Part shown: one piece after another, positions 32,398 to 38,182 of the stretch | Layout: the number at the start of each line of letters is the position of its first letter | Numbering within the stretch: position 1 is the stretch's first letter | From: Promicromonosporaceae bacterium | GTDB taxonomy: Bacteria; Actinomycetota; Actinomycetes; Actinomycetales; Cellulomonadaceae | Assembly (NCBI GenBank): GCA_009783295.1 | Contig: WRHK01000037.1 | Coordinates: 1-38,182, forward strand | Reading direction: 5' to 3' | Length of the DNA stretch: 38,182 bases | Made by a program: the position numbers and the translations under genes | Notes under the pieces: model-generated | Databases searched by the model: none | What the model saw: the letters and a program-made list of their open reading frames with translations, nothing else | What the model was told of the DNA's origin: nothing

Positions 32398-33057
32398 ATG
32401 ACGCGAGACCAAGACGGACGATCGACGCGCTGGGACGACCACCGCGCTGCCCGCCGCGCCGAGCTGGTGAACGCCGCCCGCAAGGCCGTGCACCGGGGCG
32501 GCCCGGGGGTGTCGATGGAGGAGATCGCCGCCGCGGCGGGCACCTCGAAGTCGATCGTGTACCGGTACTTCGAGGACAAGGACGGGCTGCGCCTCGCCGT
32601 CGCCTCTGCCGTCGTGGCCGACATGCACGACGCCCTCGCCCGCGCCGCGAAGGACGCCCCGACGCCGCTCGGCGGCCTGCGCGCCATGGTGCGCGTGTAC
32701 CTCGAGATGATCGAGCACTCGCCGCGCGTCTACTGGTTCGTCACCCGCACGTCCATCGCGGGGGTCGAGGTCGACGACGTCGGCCCCGACGGCGCGCCCC
32801 TGTCGTCCTACCTGAACTCCGTCATCGACATCGTCGCGCGCCCCTTCGCGGAGGTCGCCGGCGTCTCCGGCGACGTCGCCGCGGTCTGGGCGGCCGGCGC
32901 CGTCGGGCACGTGCGCGGCGCCGGCGAGTGGTGGCTGGCCCACCGCGAGGCGGGCACGACGTCGATGACCCGCGAGGAGCTCACCGAACAGGTGACGCTC
33001 TGGCTCTGGCAGGGCCCCGTCGGGGTGCTGCACCACGAAACCGCAAGGGAGAGCTGA
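32398..33057 (+). CDS. TetR-family repressor of the fatty-acid oxidation genes
   Basis: A 219-residue TetR-type regulator. The N-terminal helix-turn-helix is VSMEEIAAAAGTSKSIVYRY near residues 38-57, preceded by the usual basic helix. The C-terminal domain contains a TetR_C-type helical core ending in VTLWLWQGPVGV. Such proteins beside acyl-CoA genes usually release DNA on binding a long-chain acyl-CoA. ATG 32398 has GGGAGA eight bases upstream. Its stop overlaps the acyl-CoA oxidase start (TGATG), so both are made from one message. The inverted repeat at 32333-32362 is the likely binding site. Confidence 0.92.
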   Translation: MTRDQDGRSTRWDDHRAARRAELVNAARKAVHRGGPGVSMEEIAAAAGTSKSIVYRYFEDKDGLRLAVASAVVADMHDALARAAKDAPTPLGGLRAMVRVYLEMIEHSPRVYWFVTRTSIAGVEVDDVGPDGAPLSSYLNSVIDIVARPFAEVAGVSGDVAAVWAAGAVGHVRGAGEWWLAHREAGTTSMTREELTEQVTLWLWQGPVGVLHHETARES

Positions 33058-35159
33058 TGACCACGACCGACGCCCCGGTGACCCCGGCGGTTGAGCCCGT
33101 CGAGACGCCGGCAACCACGCCGGCCGACCCCGCCGGGAGCACGCACGAGGTGGACGTCCCCGCGCTCCACGACGCCCTGCTGGGACGGTGGCCGCAGTGG
33201 CGGTCGGCGGCGCGCGCCCGTGCCGCGGAGCCGGAGTTCTGGAAGGACGAGTCGCTCTCGATGGAGGCGCACCGGGAGCGCGTGCTCGCGCAGTGCCGCG
33301 CGATGGCCGCCGACCCGGAGCACCAGACGTGGCTCGCGTTCCCCGAGCGCCTCGGCGGCGGCGACGCCCCCGGCGCGAACCTGGCCGGCTTCGAGGAGCT
33401 CGCCATCGCGGACCCGTCGCTGCAGATCAAGGCGGGCGTCCAGTGGGGCCTGTTCGCTGCGGCGATCCTGCAGCTGGGCACCCCGGAGCAGCAGGACCGC
33501 CTGCTGCCGGGCGCGATGGACCTGTCGGTGCCGGGCGCGTTCGCGATGACGGAGACGGGCCACGGCTCCGACGTCGCCGCCCTGGGCACGACGGCCACGT
33601 ACGACCCGGACACCCAGGAGTTCGTGATCCACACGCCGTTCCGCGCGGCGTGGAAGGACTACCTCGGCAATGCGGCCGCGCACGCGACGGCGGCCACGGT
33701 GTTCGCGCGGCTCGTCACGGGCGGCGTCGACTACGGCGTCCACTGCTTCTACGTGCCGGTCCGCGACGCGTCCGGCGAGTTCCTGCCGGGCATCGGCGGC
33801 GACGACGACGGCCTCAAGGGCGGCCTGCGCGGCGTCGACAACGGGCGGCTCTGGTTCGACCACGTCCGCGTGCCCCGCGAGGACCTGCTGGCCCGCTACG
33901 GCCAGGTCGCGCCGGACGGTACCTACACCTCCTCGATCGACAGCCCCGGACGCCGCTTCTTCACGATGCTCGGCTCGCTGGTGCAGGGCCGCGTCTCGCT
34001 CGACGGCGCCGCCGGGGTCGCGTCCCGCATCGGCCTCGCCATCGCCACGCGGTACGCGGCAGAGCGCCGCCAGTTCGCCGCCGCGACCCCCGACGACGAG
34101 GTGACGCTGCTCGACTACGCGACGCACCGCAAGCGCCTCATCCCGCGCATCGCCGAGACCTACGCGCTCGGCTACGCGCACGAGCAGCTGCTCGACCTGT
34201 TCGACGACGTGTTCAGCGGCCGCGGCGACACCCCGCAGCGGCGCGAGGACCTCGAGACGCTCGCGGCCGCGCTCAAGGGCACGTCCACGGACTTCGTGCT
34301 CGGCACCCTCCAGGAGTGCCGCGAGGCGTGCGGCGGGGCCGGGTTCCTTACCGAGAACCGGATCACGTCGCTGCGCGCGGACATGGACGTGTACGCCACA
34401 TTCGAGGGCGACAACACGGTGCTGCTCCAGCTGGTCGCCAAGCGGCTCGTCGGCGACTGCGCCAAAGAGCTCGGCAAGCAGGTGCGCACCGGCCAGGGCA
34501 AGGCCAAGTTCGTCGTGGGCCGCGCCGTCGACGCCGCGCTGCACCGCACGCCGCTGCGCCGAGCCGCGCAGACGGTGTCCGACGCCGTCACGCGCCCGGC
34601 GGACGGCGCGCTGTTCGGCGTCGACGACCAGCGGGAGCTGCTCGCGGGCCGCGTGCGAGCCAAGGTCGAGGCGGTCGCGCTGGGCATGCGCCCGGCCCAG
34701 AAGGCCGACCCGGTGACGGCCCAGCGGATCTTCGACCGGCACCAGGTGGCGATGATCGACGCCGCCCGCTCGTATGCCGAGAAGGTGCGCTGGGACGCGT
34801 TCACCGCCGCCGTCGACGCCACCGCCCACGCGGGCACGCGGACGGTGCTCGGCTGGCTGCGCGACGTCTACGCGCTCACGGTGATCGAGCGCGACCTCGG
34901 GTGGTTCCAGGCGTCGGGACGGCTCTCGGCCGGGCGGGCGCGCGCCGTCGACGCGGAGCTCGACGCCCTGCTGCGCCGGCTGCGCCCGCACGTGCTCGAC
35001 CTGGTCGACGCGTGGGGCCTGGGCGACGACCACCTGCGGGCGGCCATCGCGACGGGCGCCGAGCGCACCCGCCAGGACGAGGCGCGCGCCTACTACGCCA
35101 AGGAGCGCGCGGAGGGTCGCATGCCGGTCCCGGAGAAGTCGTTGCGCGCCGCGAGATAG
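33057..35159 (+). CDS. Acyl-CoA oxidase/dehydrogenase family protein
   Basis: A 700-residue flavoprotein with the layout of peroxisomal-type acyl-CoA oxidases rather than 380-residue dehydrogenases. The acyl-CoA dehydrogenase N and middle domains carry FAMTETGHGSDVAALGT (near residues 162-178). The C-terminal domain has EACGGAGFLTENRI near 423 and YATFEGDNTVLLQLVAK near 445-461. The Glu of FEGD is the expected catalytic base. A second C-terminal helical region reaches residue 690. It should introduce the first double bond of beta-oxidation and pass electrons to oxygen, producing peroxide. The first 30 residues are Thr/Pro-rich and include VEPVETP encoded by a dispersed repeat. It is translationally coupled to tetR. 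Confidence 0.92.
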   Translation: MTTTDAPVTPAVEPVETPATTPADPAGSTHEVDVPALHDALLGRWPQWRSAARARAAEPEFWKDESLSMEAHRERVLAQCRAMAADPEHQTWLAFPERLGGGDAPGANLAGFEELAIADPSLQIKAGVQWGLFAAAILQLGTPEQQDRLLPGAMDLSVPGAFAMTETGHGSDVAALGTTATYDPDTQEFVIHTPFRAAWKDYLGNAAAHATAATVFARLVTGGVDYGVHCFYVPVRDASGEFLPGIGGDDDGLKGGLRGVDNGRLWFDHVRVPREDLLARYGQVAPDGTYTSSIDSPGRRFFTMLGSLVQGRVSLDGAAGVASRIGLAIATRYAAERRQFAAATPDDEVTLLDYATHRKRLIPRIAETYALGYAHEQLLDLFDDVFSGRGDTPQRREDLETLAAALKGTSTDFVLGTLQECREACGGAGFLTENRITSLRADMDVYATFEGDNTVLLQLVAKRLVGDCAKELGKQVRTGQGKAKFVVGRAVDAALHRTPLRRAAQTVSDAVTRPADGALFGVDDQRELLAGRVRAKVEAVALGMRPAQKADPVTAQRIFDRHQVAMIDAARSYAEKVRWDAFTAAVDATAHAGTRTVLGWLRDVYALTVIERDLGWFQASGRLSAGRARAVDAELDALLRRLRPHVLDLVDAWGLGDDHLRAAIATGAERTRQDEARAYYAKERAEGRMPVPEKSLRAAR
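33089..33106. repeat. Dispersed repeat copy inside the acyl-CoA oxidase gene
   Basis: GGTTGAGCCCGTCGAGAC is translated as VEPVET within AVEPVETPATTP. It is nearly identical to the copy inside the coiled-coil gene at 20703-20720. Confidence 0.65.
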
Positions 35160-35163
35160 CAGG

Positions 35164-35493
35164 TCAGGCGGCTGCAGGCGTCGGCAGCACGGCCGGCGGG
35201 ACGGGCGGCGCGTCGGGGAGGGCCAGGTGGGCCGGGTGCGGGGCAGGCAGCACGTCCGGCTGCTCCGCCTCGGTCACGGGCTGGGGCTCCGGCGACGCCG
35301 GGATCCCCAGGGTGACGAGCGCGTGCTCGGGCTCCGGGGCGTCTGGGGTGAGCCACGCGCACACGACGGCGGCGGCGAGCCCCACGATGAGCGCTGCGGT
35401 GGCGGCGGCCTCCCGCCCGAGCGCCGTCGCGACGCCTAGCGCCGCTCCGTCCACGAGCGCGATCCCTGCCCCGGTCAGCAGCACGGCCTTCAT
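35164..35493 (-). CDS. Small membrane protein with Pro-rich tail
   Basis: A 109-residue protein I do not recognise. Two hydrophobic segments at about residues 4-22 (VLLTGAGIALVDGAALGVA) and 30-47 (AATAALIVGLAAAVVCAW) are followed by a Pro/Ala/Glu-rich tail of about 60 residues. The tail is probably cytosolic or wall-facing and disordered. ATG 35493 follows GGAGGGAG at six bases, a good ribosome site, which supports it as a real gene. It converges on the acyl-CoA oxidase gene, four bases away, and shares orientation with the next two small genes. Confidence 0.65.
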   Translation of the reverse strand: MKAVLLTGAGIALVDGAALGVATALGREAAATAALIVGLAAAVVCAWLTPDAPEPEHALVTLGIPASPEPQPVTEAEQPDVLPAPHPAHLALPDAPPVPPAVLPTPAAA

Positions 35494-35549
35494 GCGAAGC
35501 TCCCTCCGGTCACCACCTCCATGGGACGACGATCCGGCGCTTCTTGCAT

Positions 35550-35570
35550 CCGCAGGGCCTCCGCCTGCGG
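35550..35570. terminator. Hairpin after the DUF1851-like gene
   Basis: CCGCAGG (35550-35556) and CCTGCGG (35564-35570) pair around a seven-base loop, six bases beyond the minus-strand stop at 35577. It is a modest terminator candidate without a T-run. Confidence 0.5.
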
Positions 35571-35576
35571 GTCGGC

Positions 35577-36095
35577 TCAGCGGCTGACGGGGAACCAGGC
35601 GGGTGCGGCGCGCTCGGGAGCGGGGGCGGCCGGGGGCTCGGCGGTCCACAGCATCGGGCTCGGTGCGGGCGCCGCGGCGCGCAGCAGCTCGGCGTGCACC
35701 TGGCCGGCGAGGCTCAGTGCCAGCTCGAAGCGGAGCGGCGAGCACGACTGGGCCGCCAGGCGGCCGCCGGCCGCGGGGTGGGGGACGAACGCGTACACCT
35801 CGTCGTCGCGCAGCCACACGCAGGCGTCGAGCACCTCCTCGAGGATGTCCTCGAGCAGGATCTCGTCGCGGCCCTGGTCGGAGTCGAGCTCGGCGTACAG
35901 CTCGTCCAGGGTGCGCCAGCGGAGCGTGAGGGTGCCCTCGATCGTGTCGAGCAGCCACCAGCCCTCGGCGGACTCGAGGAACACGTCGCCGAACGTCGTC
36001 GTGAAGGCGGGTGTCTTGTCATGGAGCCCGAGCCAGGACCAGGCCGAGAGGCCGAACGCGTAGGCCTGCGGGCTGAAGCTCCGGAGCATCTGCAC
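35577..36095 (-). CDS. DUF1851/Tdi1-like protein, possible immunity-type
   Basis: A 172-residue soluble protein. The middle region (about residues 35-110) resembles the DUF1851 domain of the T6SS immunity protein Tdi1. It has [20 protein letters not shown], then [20 protein letters not shown], then a segment ending [14 protein letters not shown]. The rest is Ala/Pro-rich. No toxin or secretion gene is nearby, so an immunity role is unsupported and a housekeeping or regulatory role is equally likely. The start is uncertain: GTG 36095 and ATG 36089 are the only in-frame candidates and neither has a well-placed ribosome site. The neighbours are small membrane-protein genes in the same direction. 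Confidence 0.62.
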   Translation of the reverse strand: MQMLRSFSPQAYAFGLSAWSWLGLHDKTPAFTTTFGDVFLESAEGWWLLDTIEGTLTLRWRTLDELYAELDSDQGRDEILLEDILEEVLDACVWLRDDEVYAFVPHPAAGGRLAAQSCSPLRFELALSLAGQVHAELLRAAAPAPSPMLWTAEPPAAPAPERAAPAWFPVSR

Positions 36096-36164
36096 GTGCG
36101 CATCAAACCACTCCGTGATAGCGGAGGCGAACCTGCACGTCAGCCGCGGCGAGACGGCGTCTCG

Positions 36165-36506
36165 CTACTGCTCGGCCTCGTCCTCGGCCAGCACAGACAG
36201 GACGGCGAACGCCTCGCGGCGCAGCCGCACCCCAGCGAACGGGCGCACGGACTGCGCCAGCAGCCACGCCGCCGCGCACCCCACCAGCAGGGCCGCGGGC
36301 AGCGAGATCCCGGCCGAGACGGCGACGACGAACACCACGAAGAAGAGCAGGAACGCGCTCAGCAGCAGCAGGCCCACCCAGCTCGCGGGCATCGGGGACG
36401 GCAGTCGCAGCCGCCAGCGGACCCCGGGCACCCGGGTGTGCGTCACCAGTCGCGAGCGCGACGGCGTATCGCTCAGGCCCCAGCACACCTCGTCGGGGAT
36501 GGCCAT
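36165..36506 (-). CDS. Small two-helix membrane protein, unknown
   Basis: A 113-residue protein I do not recognise. A basic N-terminal 45 residues ([20 protein letters not shown]) precede two adjacent hydrophobic segments, [20 protein letters not shown] and [19 protein letters not shown] charged C-terminal tail follows ([20 protein letters not shown]). ATG 36506 has a perfect AAGGAGG eight bases upstream. GTG 36515 would lie directly on that site. It lies upstream of the DUF1851-like gene, 69 bases away, on the same strand, and is divergent from purL. Confidence 0.68.
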   Translation of the reverse strand: MAIPDEVCWGLSDTPSRSRLVTHTRVPGVRWRLRLPSPMPASWVGLLLLSAFLLFFVVFVVAVSAGISLPAALLVGCAAAWLLAQSVRPFAGVRLRREAFAVLSVLAEDEAEQ

Positions 36507-36655
36507 GGCGATCACCTCCTTGCGAAGCCGCCCGGGCGCTGCCCGGGGTGCCCATCATCGGCGACGGCGCGTTCCGACGGTACCCGTGGCGCTGCGTGCC
36601 CGACGGCGCCGCCGCGGCCTGTGGACGACCGGGCCGGTGCCTCGCCGTCCGCGGA

Positions 36656-36661
36656 TAGACT
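36656..36661 (+). promoter_or_regulatory. -10 box of purL
   Basis: TAGACT, identical to the boxes of purD and purS, predicts a leader of about 41 bases before the purL ATG. No -35 hexamer is evident. An upstream hairpin CCCGGGC/GCCCGGG (36531-36547) precedes it. Confidence 0.55.
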
Positions 36662-36708
36662 GTCCGGGCGCTCGACGCGCATCCCCAGTGCGAACCCGAG
36701 GGAGCTTG

Positions 36709-37228
36709 ATGACTGCCGCCTCCGCCGCCCGCCCGACGCTCGACACAGTCGAGAACGCCGCAGCCACCCCGGACGAGGTGCAGCCGTACGCGGAGCTCGG
36801 CCTCAAGCCGGACGAGTACCAGCGCATCCGCGACATCCTGGGCCGCCGCCCCACCGCGGCCGAGCTCGCGATGTACTCGGTCATGTGGTCGGAGCACTGC
36901 TCCTACAAGTCCTCCAAGGTGCATCTGCGCAAGTTCGGCGAGCGCGTCACCGAGGACATGAAGAAGCACCTCCTCGTGGGCATCGGCGAGAACGCCGGCG
37001 TCGTCGACATCGGCGACGGCTGGGCCGTCACGTTCAAGGTCGAGTCGCACAACCACCCGTCGTTCGTCGAGCCGTACCAGGGTGCCGCGACCGGCGTCGG
37101 CGGCATCGTGCGCGACATCATCTCGATGGGCGCCCGCCCGGTGGCCGTCATGGACCAGCTCCGCTTCGGCGACGTCGACCACCCCGACACCGCCCGGGTG
37201 GTGCACGGCGTCGTGAGCGGCGTCGGCG
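36709..37228 (+). CDS. purL: FGAM synthase PurL, N-terminal fragment cut by the join
   Basis: The first 173 residues of the large FGAM synthase subunit, about a quarter of the usual 740-770. Characteristic segments are [18 protein letters not shown] near residues 58-75, [20 protein letters not shown] near 95-114 with the ATP and metal region, and [35 protein letters not shown] follows. It proceeds normally to VHGVVSGVG, where PurL proteins continue GYGNC. Here it instead becomes [12 protein letters not shown] and stays open to 37512 in foreign sequence. ATG 36709 follows GAGGGAGC. With purS and purQ it would complete FGAM synthase. The remainder of the gene is missing from the window, most likely through misassembly rather than mutation. 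Confidence 0.95.
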
Positions 37229-37231
37229 CGG
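37225..37231. other. Probable chimeric join between two genomes
   Basis: Up to about 37,228 the sequence is high-GC actinobacterial purL. From about 37,229 it belongs to an unrelated gene. Base composition drops from roughly 73% to about 58% G+C by eye, and A/T-ending codons (ATA, TTT, TTA, GAT) become common at once. The reading frame is kept by chance. Confidence 0.88.
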
Positions 37232-37512
37232 ATAAGCGGGGCGCGAGGTACGAGCGCCATCCGCAGACCGGCGCTCACATCAGGGGGGCAATCATACCCT
37301 TCTGGCGGGAGGCGCTGAGCATGTGCGAGGAGGCCGCGTCGGTCGTGCCCCAGGTGCGCTATGTGGCGTGGGATGTCGCGATAACCCCTTCCGGTCCCGT
37401 GTTTATCGAGGGCAACAGTTTTCCCAGCCACGCGATACCGCAGTTCGCCGCTCATTTCCCGGATGGGATAGGCATACTGCCGCGCTACAAGGAGTTTATC
37501 GATCTAAAATAA
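37229..37512 (+). CDS. C-terminal fragment of an ATP-grasp-like protein (foreign)
   Basis: About 94 residues that form the end of a protein unrelated to PurL. The stretch [19 protein letters not shown] followed by [11 protein letters not shown] has the metal-binding Asp and Glu-x-Asn pattern of ATP-grasp enzymes. It resembles the sugar-transfer-associated ATP-grasp domain seen in surface-polysaccharide loci. The start of the gene is absent. The TAA stop at 37510-37512 and codons such as ATA and TTT are unlike the rest of the window. It is followed after 80 bases by nagB in the same direction, so the two could be neighbours in the donor genome. Confidence 0.7.
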
Positions 37513-37592
37513 TAAAGCTTTGCCGGGCGCGCCCGGTTAACGCGATAATTGCCGGTAAAGCGCTGCGCTTATCGGCGCAAGGAGGCTGTGAA
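37513..37592. other. Foreign intergenic gap with a 14-base palindrome
   Basis: CCGGGCGCGCCCGG (37523-37536) is a perfect palindrome, perhaps part of a weak terminator of the ATP-grasp-like gene. The AAGGAGG ribosome site of nagB is at 37579-37585. Confidence 0.45.
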
Positions 37593-38182
37593 ATGAAGAT
37601 CATCGTACGAAATACGGCGAAGGAGGCCGCGGCGACCGCCGCCGCCATCGTCTGCGCGCAGCTGACGCGCAAGCCGGATAGCGTACTCGGCCTGCCTACC
37701 GGCTCAACGCCCGTTGCCTTATACGCCGCGCTGATAAGCATGTATGAGGAGGGCCTCATCGATTTTTCAGAGGCGACGTGCTTTAACCTTGATGAGTACA
37801 TGGGCGTCGCCGCCGATCATCCGGCGAGTTATCGCAGGTTCATGCACGACCGCTTGTTCGCGCGCGTCAACGCCGAGCCCGCGAGGCTGCACATACCGGA
37901 CGGCATGGCGGCTGATCCGCAGGCGGAATGCGCGCGTTACGAGCAGGCCGTGACGAACGCTGGCGGCATTGATTTGATGATACTCGGCATCGGTCTGAAC
38001 GGGCACATCGGGTTTAACGAGCCTTCCGATACGTTCGCGATGCGCACGCACCTCGCGGTCCTGTCGGAAGCCACGCTGCGCTCGAACAAGCGCGATTTCA
38101 GCGCGGGCGAAGCGGTTCCGCTCCGGGCCTACACGATGGGCGTGGGCACGATTTTCCGCGCAAGGGAGATCATGCTGCTCGC
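37593..38182 (+). CDS. nagB: Glucosamine-6-phosphate deaminase, 3' end missing (foreign)
   Basis: The first 196 residues of NagB (usual length 240-270), open to the end of the window. It converts glucosamine 6-phosphate to fructose 6-phosphate and ammonia. Motifs are LGLPTGSTP at 32-40 (phosphate loop), FNLDEYMG at 64-71 with the catalytic Asp67, and GIGLNGHIGFNEPS at 132-145 with His138 and Glu143. The later VPLRAYTMGVGTIFRA is also typical. Asn136 stands where E. coli has Asp141, as in Gram-positive NagB proteins. ATG 37593 has a perfect AAGGAGG at seven bases. Composition and codon use match the preceding fragment, not the actinomycete. It probably comes from a mid-GC Firmicute-like genome. 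Confidence 0.93.
   Translation, partial: MKIIVRNTAKEAAATAAAIVCAQLTRKPDSVLGLPTGSTPVALYAALISMYEEGLIDFSEATCFNLDEYMGVAADHPASYRRFMHDRLFARVNAEPARLHIPDGMAADPQAECARYEQAVTNAGGIDLMILGIGLNGHIGFNEPSDTFAMRTHLAVLSEATLRSNKRDFSAGEAVPLRAYTMGVGTIFRAREIMLL

Noticed and set aside
36115-37512. Longer 465-residue frame for purL beginning upstream of 36709
   Set aside because: The upstream part is antisense to the small membrane protein gene and shows no PurL similarity. ATG 36709 has a good ribosome site and gives the normal N-terminus.
36709-37512. A genuine PurL/ATP-grasp fusion protein, or horizontal transfer
   Set aside because: Both partner genes are truncated at the join, composition changes at the same base, and the foreign genes continue to the end of the window. 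A misassembly explains all this more simply.
1-38182. tRNA, rRNA, CRISPR array, insertion sequence or prophage genes
   Set aside because: Gaps between genes are short and were read on both strands. None showed cloverleaf ends, spaced repeats, transposase motifs or integrase motifs.

Overview
This window looks like chromosomal DNA of a high-GC actinomycete. The native part is about 73% G+C by eye, GTG and TTG starts are common, and -10 boxes fit TANNNT. The gene content (mycobacterial-type fadA/fabG4/htdX block, SAM-IV riboswitch, PurSQL, DrrA/DrrB-like ABC pair, RsbW/RsbV-type partner switching) fits Micrococcales, perhaps Cellulomonadaceae or Promicromonosporaceae. The family placement is inference. 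Almost all of the window is ordinary housekeeping sequence with small accessory cassettes. No tRNA, rRNA, CRISPR array, insertion sequence or phage gene was seen.

Layout. 1-115: contig edge with a large GC hairpin. 116-1704 (minus): DedA membrane protein and HAD-IIA phosphatase. 1736-3623 (plus): purT and a SPOUT RNA methyltransferase, then fba (3729-4751) with a strong terminator. 4814-7979: a partner-switching module in which two STAS antagonists flank a PAS-GAF-PP2C-HATPase regulator. 8105-13242: purA, purD and purC, with an orphan AAA ATPase on the opposite strand. 13314-16314 (minus): RHH regulator, DUF4097-like protein and ABC-2 exporter, with a clear operator array upstream. 16450-16716: small membrane protein. 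16856-17832: purS-purQ. 17909-19587 (minus): radical SAM/SPASM enzyme and a short AraC-type regulator. 19679-21672 (minus): two overlapping coiled-coil genes that share a motif. 21976-22638: unrecognised protein. 22655-26182: divergent sulfur-metabolism genes (rhodanese-metZ on minus, a cysteine-desulfurase-like enzyme on plus). Each leader carries a SAM-riboswitch-like aptamer, and the two aptamers differ. 26203-28519 (minus): amidase and luciferase-like oxidoreductase. 28553-35159: fatty-acid oxidation regulon (fadA-fabG4-maoC on minus, tetR-acyl-CoA oxidase on plus) around a probable TetR operator. 35164-36506 (minus): three small genes. 36709 onward: start of purL.

At about 37,228 the native sequence stops inside purL. 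It continues, by chance in frame, into the end of an unrelated ATP-grasp-like gene and then a partial nagB. That last 0.95 kb has much lower G+C and Firmicute-like codon use and signals. I read the join as an assembly chimera, so the last 954 bases should not be attributed to the actinomycete.

The points most worth a second look are the join, the back-to-back SAM riboswitches, the operator array of the RHH-ABC cassette, the partner-switching module, the coiled-coil pair, and a dispersed DNA repeat that also appears inside genes as the peptide VEPVETP. I did not find a convincing wholly new system. The closest candidates are the RHH/DUF4097/ABC cassette and the coiled-coil pair.
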